Part shown: positions 25,877 through 35,082 of the stretch, one piece after another
How the letters are laid out: each line of letters starts with the position of its first letter
How positions within the stretch are numbered: the stretch's first letter is position 1
Source of the DNA: Flammeovirgaceae bacterium UBA1842
Lineage (GTDB): Bacteria > Bacteroidota > Bacteroidia > Cytophagales > Cyclobacteriaceae
NCBI GenBank assembly: GCA_002338655.1
Contig: DDIU01000053.1
Span: forward strand, 160,410 to 224,409
Direction: 5' to 3'
DNA: 64,000 nt
Translations under genes and position numbers: made by a program
Notes under the pieces: model-generated
The model's database searches: none
Seen by the model: the letters and a program-made list of their open reading frames with translations, nothing else
Told to the model about the DNA's origin: nothing

Positions 25877-26701
25877 GTGGACAAACTCATACAAATTATT
25901 CGGGTAGATAGGGATTATGCTCAAAGAATAGCCTCTTCGCCAGCCGAACCTCATAATCATGATTTTGAGGAATTACTCATTGGTATAGAGGGTTCACTTG
26001 AGCATTTTATTGATTTTCAAACCAATAATATTTACGCCCCTTATGTGAGTTTTGTCACCAAAGGCAAAGTGCATAGGGTAATACCAAGGGATCAAGATGG
26101 CAAATGTTTGGTATGGGCAATAAGGTTTAAAAGTGAGTTTATTGCTGATCTCACCTTCCACTTATATACCTTATTTCATAACAGTGCCGACCTCCAGCTG
26201 TCAAAGGGAAGGTGTTTTCAACGGCTGGTCACCATGTGTGAGCTGATGAATGACGAATTGCAACAAGAACAACCTGACTACAGCATTATTAGGCATTTAC
26301 TCAGTGCTTTGTTTATGATGATAGAATCTGAGAAAGAGGAACACACGCCAGACTTTCAAAACAAAGAAACCCAAAGCACCACTTTCACTACTTTTTTGAG
26401 GATATTGGAAGATAACTTCAGACGGCCCGAGGGGGTAGAGTTTTATGCTGAAAAGCTGTTTATGACCTCAAGAAACCTAAACCTTATTTGCCAGAAGATC
26501 ATCCAGCAAAGTGTTTCGGAAATTATTGAAACAAGGAAATTGAATGAAGCAAAAAATCTGTTGGCCGGCACGGATAAGACGATCTCTGAAATTGCCTATG
26601 AACTGGGTTATAATGAGACTTCTTACTTCTCCAATGTGTTTAAAAGGAAATCCAGTCAGACCCCTTCTGAGTTTAGGAAAGAAATGAGAGCACTTGTATA
26701 A
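25877..26701 (+). CDS. AraC-family transcriptional regulator (cytoplasmic)
   Basis: The 274-residue protein starts at GTG 25877. An N-terminal cupin-like sensing domain (HNHDFEELLIGIEGSLEHFI, residues about 20-150) precedes the AraC DNA-binding domain (about 175-270). The latter has RNLNLICQKIIQQSVSEII, RKLNEAKNLLAGTDKTISEIAYELGYNE and SYFSNVFKRKSSQTPSEFRK. It has no membrane segments. It is the first gene of the long co-directional stress cluster, and the two YceI genes follow directly, so it is the best candidate for its regulator. The effector is unknown. Confidence 0.88.
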   Translation: MDKLIQIIRVDRDYAQRIASSPAEPHNHDFEELLIGIEGSLEHFIDFQTNNIYAPYVSFVTKGKVHRVIPRDQDGKCLVWAIRFKSEFIADLTFHLYTLFHNSADLQLSKGRCFQRLVTMCELMNDELQQEQPDYSIIRHLLSALFMMIESEKEEHTPDFQNKETQSTTFTTFLRILEDNFRRPEGVEFYAEKLFMTSRNLNLICQKIIQQSVSEIIETRKLNEAKNLLAGTDKTISEIAYELGYNETSYFSNVFKRKSSQTPSEFRKEMRALV

Positions 26702-26847
26702 ACAGGCCTTATTTCTTCAAATCTCCGCTTTACGGAGGCCATATTTCTGAAAATTACAACTTTCCTTCTGATAAGTGTTACTCTTCCTAGTGTTAACAAG
26801 GGATCTTTGTACTAACAATGATTACTAACCTTTAAAACATTATAACT

Positions 26848-27390
26848 ATGGAAAATGTAGCCGTTAAAACCAAAACAAAATGGGTATTGGATCCTGCGCA
26901 TAGCGAGTTGGGATTTAAAGTAAAACACCTTATGATCAGTAATGTAAAAGGTGAATTCAAAGATTTTTCAGCAGAAATTGACGGAGAGGATTTATTCAAA
27001 TCCCAGATCAAATTGACTGCAGATGCCGCATCGATTTATACCAAAAATGAGGATAGGGACAACCACCTACGCAGTGCCGATTTCTTTGATGTAGAAAAAC
27101 ACAAAAACCTCACTTTTGAAGGCATGTCTTATAAGCAAAAGCAGGATGACCAGTATAAGTTAAAAGGTATGCTGACCATCAAGGGAATCTCCAAAGAGGT
27201 TGAGTTGGATGTAGATTATGGTGGGGTGGTGAAAGACCCTTACGGAAATGAAAAGGCAGGCTTTAGCATAAGCGGAAAGATCAACCGTAAAGATTGGGGG
27301 CTAAATTGGAACGCAGCACTTGAAGCAGGTGGGGTAATGGTATCCAATGAAGTGAAAATTAACGCTGAGGTGCAGTTTGTGAAGAAATAA
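26848..27390 (+). CDS. YceI-family protein, cytoplasmic form
   Basis: The 180-residue protein is a complete YceI lipocalin-like domain. It has WVLDPAHSELGFKVKHLMISNVKGEF, the DNHLRSADFFDVEKHKNLTF block and LTIKGISKEVELDVDYGG. It lacks a signal peptide, whereas the next gene encodes an exported paralogue. YceI proteins bind long isoprenoid chains such as quinone precursors inside a beta-barrel. A polyprenyl or quinone-handling role fits the quinone-stress genes downstream, but that is inference. Confidence 0.93.
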   Translation: MENVAVKTKTKWVLDPAHSELGFKVKHLMISNVKGEFKDFSAEIDGEDLFKSQIKLTADAASIYTKNEDRDNHLRSADFFDVEKHKNLTFEGMSYKQKQDDQYKLKGMLTIKGISKEVELDVDYGGVVKDPYGNEKAGFSISGKINRKDWGLNWNAALEAGGVMVSNEVKINAEVQFVKK

Positions 27391-27447
27391 AAAACGATAT
27401 CAAAAATTAAAATATATTAAATACATAAATAATTAAAATTCAATACT

Positions 27448-28017
27448 ATGAAAAAAATTACAATGATTTTAGTCGCAATGGCACTTACAATAAGTTCATA
27501 TGCACAAACACAGTGGGAAGTAGACCCATACCATTCTTCTTTAAACTTCAATATAACCCATTCGGGAATCAGTATTGTGAACGGGAAATTTTTGGACTAC
27601 ACAGGGAAACTAACTACCGATGGAGAAGCACTTGATAATGCAAATGTCGAATTCACAGTAAAAGTAAAAAGTATAAATACCAATGTGGAAAAAAGGGATA
27701 ATCACTTGAGAAGTGCTGATTTTTTCGAAGTTGAAAAGTACCCAAATATGATTTTTAAAAGCACAAAAATGGTAGCCACTGATCAGCCGGATGAATATTT
27801 GCTGCACGGTAAGCTGACCATTAAAGATGTTACCAAAGATGTGGTTTTTGATGTACACTTTGGTGGAATAGCTAAGAGTGCCCAAGGTGATAAGTTAGGC
27901 GTAGAGGCCAAAACCACGATCAATAGGTTTGATTACAACATCAACTTTGATCCGGACGCTGCAGGGGTTGGACAAGACGTAAGCATTATCGTTCACTTAC
28001 AGTTTGCAAAGAAATAA
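27448..28017 (+). CDS. YceI-family protein, periplasmic form
   Basis: The 189-residue protein has a signal peptide (hydrophobic residues 5-17, cleavage near SYAQ-T) and then a full YceI domain: WEVDPYHSSLNFNITHSGIS, RDNHLRSADFFEVEKYPNMIF and KLTIKDVTKDVVFDVHFGG. It is clearly paralogous to the preceding cytoplasmic copy, 57 nt upstream. The pair would put isoprenoid-binding proteins on both sides of the inner membrane. It is followed after 18 nt by an NTF2-like gene, probably in one transcript. Confidence 0.93.
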   Translation: MKKITMILVAMALTISSYAQTQWEVDPYHSSLNFNITHSGISIVNGKFLDYTGKLTTDGEALDNANVEFTVKVKSINTNVEKRDNHLRSADFFEVEKYPNMIFKSTKMVATDQPDEYLLHGKLTIKDVTKDVVFDVHFGGIAKSAQGDKLGVEAKTTINRFDYNINFDPDAAGVGQDVSIIVHLQFAKK

Positions 28018-28035
28018 CAGTAAAGACACAGAAAC

Positions 28036-28416
28036 ATGAAAAATTCAGCGAAAACAGTAGTAGATAAAATGTTCTCAGCATTTAGTAGTGGGGATGTGGA
28101 AAAATTCGTAGCAACAGTTTCGGACGATACGGTATGGATATATCATGGAACCCAGATTATACCTGCAGGAACTTTCGAAAAGAAAGAAGGGGTAAGGGCT
28201 TTTTATACCAATATTCTTGAAAGAACTGAAATTATCAACTTCGAACCGCAACAATTTATTGTAGAGGGAAACATGGTTGTGGTTTTGGGCCGTGAACATC
28301 AAAGAGTAAAACGGTCTGGAAGGGAATTAAAGCAAAAATGGGTTCAGATCTATACCGTTGAAAACGATTTGATTACAAGAATGGAGGAGTTTGCCACTTC
28401 GGAAGAAGTAAAATAA
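28036..28416 (+). CDS. SnoaL/NTF2-like protein
   Basis: The 126-residue cytosolic protein has the compact alpha+beta cone fold signature: an N-terminal helix (VVDKMFSAFSSGDVEKFVATVSDDTVW), IPAGTFEKKEGVRAFYTNI, and strands VVVLGREHQRVKRSGRELKQ and KWVQIYTVENDLITRMEEF. The family includes small-ligand binders and isomerases of polyketide or steroid type; no catalytic residues can be assigned here. It sits 18 nt after the periplasmic YceI gene. The function remains open. Confidence 0.8.
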   Translation: MKNSAKTVVDKMFSAFSSGDVEKFVATVSDDTVWIYHGTQIIPAGTFEKKEGVRAFYTNILERTEIINFEPQQFIVEGNMVVVLGREHQRVKRSGRELKQKWVQIYTVENDLITRMEEFATSEEVK

Positions 28417-28551
28417 ACGCATTGGTCTATGGAATGAAAGTACAGGTCTAATGTCTTGCGACACTCTATTACTTGTTTAGTGTATCATGTTGTTTGTAAG
28501 CATTCATGATATTATAAAATGACTTAATTATTAATTATTAATAAATGAACT

Positions 28552-29709
28552 ATGGCATTAATAACTAAAAAAGAAATAGCTGAATTAAGCAATATAAATA
28601 AGGATAATAGTATTTCAATTTTTATTCCGACACATAGAGGGGGTAAAAAGGTGTTGCAAGGAGAAGATAAACTTGCTCTAAAAAACCAAATAAAAAAGGT
28701 GAATAGTAAGTTGACTAAAATTGGCCTTCAGGCTGAGGCTATTAATAAGCTAATGGCTCCTGTGCAGCAATTAATGGATGATACTGCGTTTTGGCGAGAG
28801 CAATCCGATGGCCTGGCGATTTTTGTAGCCGATGGGTTTTTTAAATACTACACCCTCCCTGTTTATTTCAAGGAATTTAACTACGTGTCCAATTCATTCT
28901 ATTTAAAGCCATTGATGCCAATGTTTGTTGGGGACGGTGATTTCTATTTATTGATGCTCGAAAGGAGCAATGTGAAATTATACGAATGTACCCAGCATAG
29001 CTTCACTGAAATCAGTATTGAAGAATGTATACCTGAAACGAAACAGGATCGGGTAGGCTTTGATTTTGAACAGAAAAACCTACAATTCCGAACCGGACAA
29101 ACAGGAACGGGACAGGTGATGTATCATGGCCAAGAAGCAGCTACGGGCAAAAGGGATAATGAAATCAAAAAATATCTCAGGGCAATTAACGATGGTCTGG
29201 CCCCAATTTTAAAGGGAGAGAATATACCCATGCTTGTTGCGGCCCAAAGGCCAATTTTTGACATCTATAATGAAGTAAATACTTACCCAAATTTGATGGG
29301 CGAAAATTTGAATATCAATTTTGGTGATACTTCAATTTATGATGCTCACGAGCTGGCTTGGGAAAGAATGGCTCCTGTATTCGATCAGAAAAGAAAGGAT
29401 AAAATAGCACTTTTTCTTGATGAAGAAGGTACAGGAAAAACTGCCATAGGAATAGACAAAATTATTCCAGCAGCTATTAATGGAAGGATTGACGCCTTAT
29501 TTTGTGAAAACAAGTCAGATATTTTTGGCAGCTATAAAGAAGATAAGGAGGCCATCAGTGTTACCCAAAGTGAGGAAAATGAGGATACCATCTCATTGAT
29601 GAACGTTGCCGTAATAAAAACATTTTTAAACGGTGGTGAGGTGTATTTATTGGATAAGGAAGAAATGCCAAATCCAAATTCAAGAATCAATGCATTGTTT
29701 AGATATTAA
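28552..29709 (+). CDS. baeRF-type (eRF1-like) protein
   Basis: The 385-residue protein resembles the bacterial archaeo-eukaryotic release factor-like (baeRF) families. It has an N-terminal ISIFIPTHRGG, a middle FKYYTLPVYF....FYLKPLMPMF....FYLLMLERSNVKLYECTQ section, and a C-terminal L7Ae/eRF1 domain 3-like part with ALFCENKSDIFG and NVAVIKTFLNGGEVYLLDKEEMP. Proteins of this type are proposed to act on ribosomes or stalled translation; none is well characterised. The exact baeRF subfamily cannot be fixed by eye. It sits inside the oxidative-stress cluster. Confidence 0.7.
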   Translation: MALITKKEIAELSNINKDNSISIFIPTHRGGKKVLQGEDKLALKNQIKKVNSKLTKIGLQAEAINKLMAPVQQLMDDTAFWREQSDGLAIFVADGFFKYYTLPVYFKEFNYVSNSFYLKPLMPMFVGDGDFYLLMLERSNVKLYECTQHSFTEISIEECIPETKQDRVGFDFEQKNLQFRTGQTGTGQVMYHGQEAATGKRDNEIKKYLRAINDGLAPILKGENIPMLVAAQRPIFDIYNEVNTYPNLMGENLNINFGDTSIYDAHELAWERMAPVFDQKRKDKIALFLDEEGTGKTAIGIDKIIPAAINGRIDALFCENKSDIFGSYKEDKEAISVTQSEENEDTISLMNVAVIKTFLNGGEVYLLDKEEMPNPNSRINALFRY

Positions 29710-29808
29710 AAACGAAAACAGAATTGGGCACCGTAAAAATAAGTGGCTCAAATGTTTTCAAACCATACTCAACGGGTATGTGTAAAAAGATAATTAAAGG
29801 TAAAAGAT

Positions 29809-30750
29809 ATGAAAAACGAAACATTAAAAAACAATCCGCTTTTATGCGACATAGAAACTGGGATGTGTGAAATACCAGGTACAAGCTCGGATTCTACAGC
29901 GAACAGTAATATTCAATCAACCAAAAAATCCGTAAAGGTTATTTATTACACAGACCCTATTTGTTCTTCCTGTTGGGGTATTGAGCCTCAATTGCGAAAA
30001 CTCAAACTGGAGTATGGCAACGAAATTGAAATAGAATATAGAATGGGGGGTCTGCTACCAGATTGGAATTACAATAGCGGTGGCATCAGTAAGCCATCTG
30101 ATGTAGCCACTCACTGGGACGAGGTGAGTGTTCATTACGACATGCCCATTGACGGTGATTTGTGGTTGGAAGACCCTTTAAATTCTTCTTATCCTCCATC
30201 CATTGCCTTTAAGGCAGCTCAAATGCAAGACAATGAAAAAGCGGTCCTTTTTCTTCGGGAAATCAGGGAAATGGTTTTTCTACAGAAGAAAAATATTGCT
30301 AAATGGGAGTATATGGAAGTTGCTGCAAAGAAAGTAGGGCTAAACATTGAGCAGTTCAAAGCCGACTTTGAAGGCGATGCAAAGGCATTGTTTAAAAAAG
30401 ATTTGAAATTGGGCAGTGAATTGGGCGTGAGAGGGTTTCCTACCACATTCTTTTTGGATGATGCTGGTAATAAAGAAATCGTTTATGGCTCAAGGCCCTA
30501 TGCTTTTTATGAGATGGCCATTCTAAAGCTTAACGCAAATGCTACAAAAAGTGAGTATAGTAAAGATTGGGAAACGCTCTTCGCAAAGTATCCTACGCTC
30601 ACAGCAAAGGAGTTTTCAGAACTTTCAGGTACTCCAAGAAATGAAAGTGAGAAAGTATTGAATGAACTTTCAAACAAAGGAATATTGGAAAAAATGACCA
30701 CTAAAAATGGGTCTATTTGGGGAATTGTAAAGCAAAGCACTAATGATTAA
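29809..30750 (+). CDS. DsbA-family (FrnE/SpxH-like) thioredoxin-fold protein with C-terminal extension
   Basis: The 313-residue protein lacks a signal peptide. After about 45 residues comes a DsbA-type domain with the redox motif CSSC in YTDPICSSCWGIEPQLRKL, a helical insert, and the cis-proline loop GVRGFPTTFFLDDAG. The cytosolic location and the W after the motif fit the FrnE/SpxH (YjbH) group, linked to oxidative stress and Spx proteolysis in Firmicutes. Residues from about 255 form a winged-helix-like tail (LTAKEFSELSGTPRNESEKVL....NKGILEKM). That tail is unusual for FrnE and might bind DNA or a partner. The gene overlaps the DoxX gene by 8 nt. Confidence 0.8.
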   Translation: MKNETLKNNPLLCDIETGMCEIPGTSSDSTANSNIQSTKKSVKVIYYTDPICSSCWGIEPQLRKLKLEYGNEIEIEYRMGGLLPDWNYNSGGISKPSDVATHWDEVSVHYDMPIDGDLWLEDPLNSSYPPSIAFKAAQMQDNEKAVLFLREIREMVFLQKKNIAKWEYMEVAAKKVGLNIEQFKADFEGDAKALFKKDLKLGSELGVRGFPTTFFLDDAGNKEIVYGSRPYAFYEMAILKLNANATKSEYSKDWETLFAKYPTLTAKEFSELSGTPRNESEKVLNELSNKGILEKMTTKNGSIWGIVKQSTND

Positions 30751-31168
30751 GAACATATTCAATACGGGCAATTACCCGCAAAACATAAACCTGATGCTGT
30801 TGATAGTCCGTGTGGCAGTAGGGGCATTAATGTTAACACATGGCACTGGTAAATTTTTAGCATTAATTGGAGATGATCCAATACAGTTTGCTGACCCAAT
30901 AGGCATCGGTGAAACTGCCTCATTAGTGATGGCGGCTTTTGCTGAGGTGTTTTGTTCAATCCTCTTGATTTTTGGATTGGCTACCCGCTTTGCCACCATT
31001 CCTTTGATAATCACCATGTTGGTAGCAACTTTTATAGTGCATGCCAATGATGGGTTTGGAAGACAGGAAGTACCGCTACTTTATACCACTATTTTCTTTG
31101 CTATTGCAATTGCAGGAGCGGGTAAAATATCAATTGATAATTGGATATACAATAAGCTTAACCAGTAG
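30743..31168 (+). CDS. DoxX-family membrane protein
   Basis: The 141-residue inner-membrane protein has four transmembrane helices and the DoxX signature LLIVRVAVGALMLTHGTGKF at the start, followed by FAEVFCSILLIFGLATRFA. DoxX-type proteins are associated with thiol-stress and respiratory membrane complexes. In mycobacteria a DoxX protein works with superoxide dismutase and a thiol oxidoreductase. The 8-nt overlap with a CSSC thiol oxidoreductase gene supports a similar partnership here (inference). Confidence 0.88.
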   Translation: MIKNIFNTGNYPQNINLMLLIVRVAVGALMLTHGTGKFLALIGDDPIQFADPIGIGETASLVMAAFAEVFCSILLIFGLATRFATIPLIITMLVATFIVHANDGFGRQEVPLLYTTIFFAIAIAGAGKISIDNWIYNKLNQ

Positions 31169-31249
31169 CAATATCCAATCAATTTCATGAATGATGAAAA
31201 GAAAGGATTTTTTTAAATACTGGCATTATTGCCACTAATAGGAGCAACA

Positions 31250-32080
31250 ATGAAACTGAACGAATTAAATAAAATAATAGAACCATTTAGCAGCACGGAA
31301 AAAATGCCCGTGCTGTTCCTTGGGCATGGCAGTCCAATGAATGCGATAGAGGAGAACGAGTTTGTTCAGGGGTTCAGGGATATTTCTACAGAAATTGAAA
31401 TGCCCAAAGCAATACTTTGTATTTCAGCTCATTGGGAAACAAAGGGAACCCTGGTTACGGCCATGGAAAACCCTCCGACCATACACGATTTTGGTGGGTT
31501 CCCCAAAGCACTTTTTGATGTGCAATATCCCGCACTTGGAAGTCCTGAACTGGCTAAGGCAACACAGGAAATGATAAAGAGCACGGATGTACAGCTGGAC
31601 GATAAATGGGGCCTGGATCATGGTGCATGGTCGGTGATCAAGCACATGTACCCGAAGGCAGATGTCCCGGTCATACAAATGAGCCTGGATTATTCTAAAG
31701 ATGCACAGCATCATTATGAATTGGCCAAGGAGCTGACAAATCTTCGTGAAAGAGGCGTTTTAATAGTAGGAAGTGGGAACATGGTGCATAACCTCAGACT
31801 GGTAGATTGGGGACGATTGGATGAACAATACGGACATGACTGGGCAATTGAGGCAAATGAAAAAATGAAGGAATTAATAATGGCTGGAAACCATCAGGAG
31901 TTGATAGATTATAAAAACCAGGGAAAGGCATTTCAAATGTCCATTCCTACTCCAGAACATTACCTGCCGCTATTGTATATATTGGCTTTAAAAGACGAAA
32001 GTGACGATATAGCCTTGTTCAATGACCAATTGGTTGCAGGGGCAATAACTATGACCTCTGTTAAAATAGGGGGCAATTAA
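31250..32080 (+). CDS. ygiD: 4,5-DOPA extradiol dioxygenase family protein
   Basis: I choose ATG 31250 (276 residues) because a good AGGAG lies at 31240-31244; the frame is open upstream only from a TTG at 31229. The protein has the LigB/YgiD fold with the iron-ligand regions FLGHGSPMN, CISAHWET, DHGAWSVIKHMYP and a late PTPEHYLPLLYIL. E. coli YgiD opens the ring of L-DOPA and related catechols using a single metal. In this cluster it fits removal of catechols, together with the glyoxalase-fold dioxygenase at 36659. Confidence 0.9.
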   Translation: MKLNELNKIIEPFSSTEKMPVLFLGHGSPMNAIEENEFVQGFRDISTEIEMPKAILCISAHWETKGTLVTAMENPPTIHDFGGFPKALFDVQYPALGSPELAKATQEMIKSTDVQLDDKWGLDHGAWSVIKHMYPKADVPVIQMSLDYSKDAQHHYELAKELTNLRERGVLIVGSGNMVHNLRLVDWGRLDEQYGHDWAIEANEKMKELIMAGNHQELIDYKNQGKAFQMSIPTPEHYLPLLYILALKDESDDIALFNDQLVAGAITMTSVKIGGN

Positions 32081-32200
32081 TGAAGGAATGAAAAGCAAAC
32101 GCATTTTATAATGTTGATTGAATACTGATATAAGTCATTTTAATATGGTTGGTAAATAGTGTAACTTGATTCAAGATTAAATCATTTAAAAACTACTGAA

Positions 32201-33712
32201 ATGGAAGAGAAAAAATCAAAGCTTACTAGACAGACTGGGGCACCTGTTCCAGATAATCAGAATGTGCAAACAGCTGGCCCACGTGGACCCATGTTGATGC
32301 AGGATGCTTGGTTCCTTGAAAAAATGGCTAATTTTGACCGTGAGGTGATTCCAGAAAGAAGGATGCACGCAAAGGGTTCAGGTGCATTCGGTACTTTTAC
32401 AGTAACACATGATATTACACAATACACTAAGGCCGATATATTCAGCAAAGTAGGGAAAAAGACAGAAATGTTCAGTCGGTTTTCTACCGTTGCCGGTGAA
32501 AGAGGGGCTGCTGATGCTGAAAGGGACATCAGGGGTTTTGCCCTGAAGTTTTATACCGATGAAGGAATCTGGGATTTGGTTGGAAATAATACTCCAGTAT
32601 TCTTCTTCCGTGATCCAATGAAGTTTCCGGACTTGAACCACGCTGTAAAACGCGATCCTAAAACCAACCTGAGGAGTGCCAACAGCAACTGGGATTTCTG
32701 GACACTGCTCCCTGAATCTTTGCACCAGGTTACCATTACGATGAGTGATCGGGGTATTCCGAAAGGATATAGGAATATGCACGGATTTGGAAGTCACACC
32801 TTCAGTTTTATCAACAAGAAAAATGTGAGGCACTGGGTGAAATTCCATTTTGTAAGTCAGCAGGGAATCAAAAACTTGTCTGATGAAGAGGCTATGAAAA
32901 TAGTGGGTATGGACAGGGAATCATCCCAAAGAGACCTTTTTGATGCGATTGAAAAGAAAGATTTCCCGAAATGGAAAATGTTTATCCAGGTGATGACGGA
33001 AGAGCAGGCAAAGACCTATCGTTTCCATCCATTTGATTTGACAAAGGTTTGGTACAAAAAGGATTTTCCACTTATTCCTGTCGGAGAATTTGAGTTGAAC
33101 AGGAACCCTGAAAACTACTTCCAGGATGTTGAGCAAGCAGCCTTCAATCCAACGAATATTGTTCCGGGAATTGGGTTTTCACCAGACAAAATGCTACAAG
33201 GAAGGCTGTTTTCCTATGGAGATGCACAGCGTTACAGATTGGGTGTAAACCACTATCAAATTCCTGTAAACAAACCTACATGCCCATATCATGCCTTTCA
33301 TAGGGATGGGGCTATGCGTGTGGACGGAAACTATGGTGGGGCCAAGCATTACGAACCAAATAGCTATGGCGAATGGCAAGAGCAGCCCGAAGCACAGGAG
33401 CCGCCTTTAGAATTGGATGGAACGGCCTATGCGCACAATTTCAGGGATGATGATGAAGATTACTTCACTCAGCCCGGTGAATTGTTCCGTATTATCAAAG
33501 CAGATGGTAAAGCTGAACTATTGTTTAACAATACCGCTGCTCAAGTAGGTGGCGCTGATAAATTTATTCAGGTCCGACATATCAGGAACTGCTTTAAAGC
33601 AGATCCGGAATATGGAAAAGGTGTAGCCAAAGCGCTTGGCTTAACCATGGACGAAGTAAATAACTTCGACATGGCTCCCCATGACAAATGGGCACCGAGA
33701 CCTACCCGCTGA
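32201..33712 (+). CDS. katA: monofunctional haem catalase (small-subunit type)
   Basis: The 503-residue cytosolic catalase has the distal His in [14 protein letters not shown], the Asn region in [19 protein letters not shown], and the proximal haem-ligand Tyr in [14 protein letters not shown]. It decomposes hydrogen peroxide to water and oxygen. The length places it with the small-subunit clade 3 enzymes, without the C-terminal flavodoxin-like domain. It stands in the middle of the stress cluster, 120 nt after the dioxygenase gene, so it may also have its own promoter. A long hairpin lies downstream at 33745-33791. Confidence 0.96.
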   Translation: MEEKKSKLTRQTGAPVPDNQNVQTAGPRGPMLMQDAWFLEKMANFDREVIPERRMHAKGSGAFGTFTVTHDITQYTKADIFSKVGKKTEMFSRFSTVAGERGAADAERDIRGFALKFYTDEGIWDLVGNNTPVFFFRDPMKFPDLNHAVKRDPKTNLRSANSNWDFWTLLPESLHQVTITMSDRGIPKGYRNMHGFGSHTFSFINKKNVRHWVKFHFVSQQGIKNLSDEEAMKIVGMDRESSQRDLFDAIEKKDFPKWKMFIQVMTEEQAKTYRFHPFDLTKVWYKKDFPLIPVGEFELNRNPENYFQDVEQAAFNPTNIVPGIGFSPDKMLQGRLFSYGDAQRYRLGVNHYQIPVNKPTCPYHAFHRDGAMRVDGNYGGAKHYEPNSYGEWQEQPEAQEPPLELDGTAYAHNFRDDDEDYFTQPGELFRIIKADGKAELLFNNTAAQVGGADKFIQVRHIRNCFKADPEYGKGVAKALGLTMDEVNNFDMAPHDKWAPRPTR

Positions 33713-33744
33713 TGGGTTGCTGAAAAATCAATAAGAACTAGGCA

Positions 33745-33791
33745 AACCATTGCCATAGATGGCGGAAGACCGAATATTTATGGCAATGGTT
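33745..33791 (+). terminator. 13-bp perfect hairpin after katA
   Basis: AACCATTGCCATA (33745-33757) pairs fully with TATGGCAATGGTT (33779-33791) across a 21-nt loop, 32 nt after the katA stop. There is no T run, so it could be a processing or stability element rather than an intrinsic terminator. Confidence 0.5.
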
Positions 33792-33974
33792 CATCAAATG
33801 CATTAGGATGGACACTATAGGAACAGCCTGATGGCGGCTACTGCTATATTAATTTTTATAGGTGGCTAAAAAGAGAATGTTGATTTAAATGCACAGTAAT
33901 GACAAGATATTGTATAACATTTTAAAATTGAAAAAGAGAAAATATTAATTATAAACACTTAAAAACAAAGAATT

Positions 33975-35036
33975 ATGGCAACAATGAAAGCAGCTCGCTG
34001 GTACGCAGCGAAAGACATACGGGTAGAAGAAGCCAAAATTCCTACTCCAAATGACAACCAAGTAAAAATTGAAGTGAAATTCACAGGTATATGCGGTTCT
34101 GACCTGCATGAATATACACATGGGCCTCAACTTATTCCGGTTGATAAGCCCTACCCACTTAATGGGCATCAGGGAACCACAACCCTAGGACACGAATTTT
34201 CGGGGGTAGTTGAAGAAGTTGGCAAAAACGTAAAAAATGTCAAAAAAGGAGACCGGGTGACGGTAGAGCCGATTTTTAGAAATCCTGAAAGTCCGTTTAT
34301 CACCACCGGTGAATATAACCTCTCTGAGCCTCTGGGATTTGTGGGACTGACCTCCAATGGTGGTTTTGCGAAATATACCGTGGTTGAGGACTATATGGTG
34401 CATAAAATGCCCGACAAGATGACCTTTGAACAGGGTGCCATTGTGGAACCTGCTGCAGTTGCAGCTTACGCTATCCACCAAAGTGGAATGAAAATGGGCG
34501 ACACGGTATTGATAACGGGAGCAGGGCCTATTGGTCTGCTAACGGTACAGGTGGCCCTTGCCACAGGTGCTTCTCAAATTTTTGTGTCCGATGTCTCGGA
34601 AAACAGATTAAAAAAGGCCAAAGAAGTGGGTGCTACGCACACTTTTGATGCAAGGGATAAAGAAATTCCTCAAAAGATTAAAAAGATGACGGGCTTAGGC
34701 GTAGATATATTTATCGATGCAGCGGGAGTTCAGGCTTCTTTTGATACGGGTATTGACAGCCTTCGCAATGGCGGAACGGCCGTTTTAGTTGCGCTCTTTG
34801 GCAAAGAGGTAACTCACAATGCCTTAAATCATACTTTGAGGGAGTTGACGATAAAAGGAACAGCCGCCTACCGCAACATTTTTCCGCAGACCATTGCATT
34901 GATCAATAGCGGAAGATTGCCTGTGGAAAAACTGATTACCAGTGTAATCTCATTGGATGAGATAGTGGAAAAGGGTTTTGAGGCATTGACCAAAGACCCG
35001 TCAGAAGTAAAGATATTAGTGGAAATCAACCGTTAA
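33975..35036 (+). CDS. zinc-type alcohol dehydrogenase (2,3-butanediol dehydrogenase-like)
   Basis: The 353-residue MDR-superfamily protein has catalytic zinc ligands in GICGSDLHEY and LGHEFSGVVEEVG (H, E) and a downstream Rossmann motif GAGPIGLLTV. The long HxxxxxxxxP insert and overall pattern match butanediol/sorbitol dehydrogenases, which oxidise secondary alcohols with NAD. The loop that normally holds four structural-zinc cysteines (around EPIFRNPESPF....NLSEPLGFVGL) has no cysteine at all, so the structural zinc is absent. Substrate is uncertain; in this cluster it may act on reactive carbonyls. Confidence 0.88.
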   Translation: MATMKAARWYAAKDIRVEEAKIPTPNDNQVKIEVKFTGICGSDLHEYTHGPQLIPVDKPYPLNGHQGTTTLGHEFSGVVEEVGKNVKNVKKGDRVTVEPIFRNPESPFITTGEYNLSEPLGFVGLTSNGGFAKYTVVEDYMVHKMPDKMTFEQGAIVEPAAVAAYAIHQSGMKMGDTVLITGAGPIGLLTVQVALATGASQIFVSDVSENRLKKAKEVGATHTFDARDKEIPQKIKKMTGLGVDIFIDAAGVQASFDTGIDSLRNGGTAVLVALFGKEVTHNALNHTLRELTIKGTAAYRNIFPQTIALINSGRLPVEKLITSVISLDEIVEKGFEALTKDPSEVKILVEINR

Positions 35037-35082
35037 TTAATAAAATAAAAATCAATTATAAACCTTAAATAAAATTAAAAAA

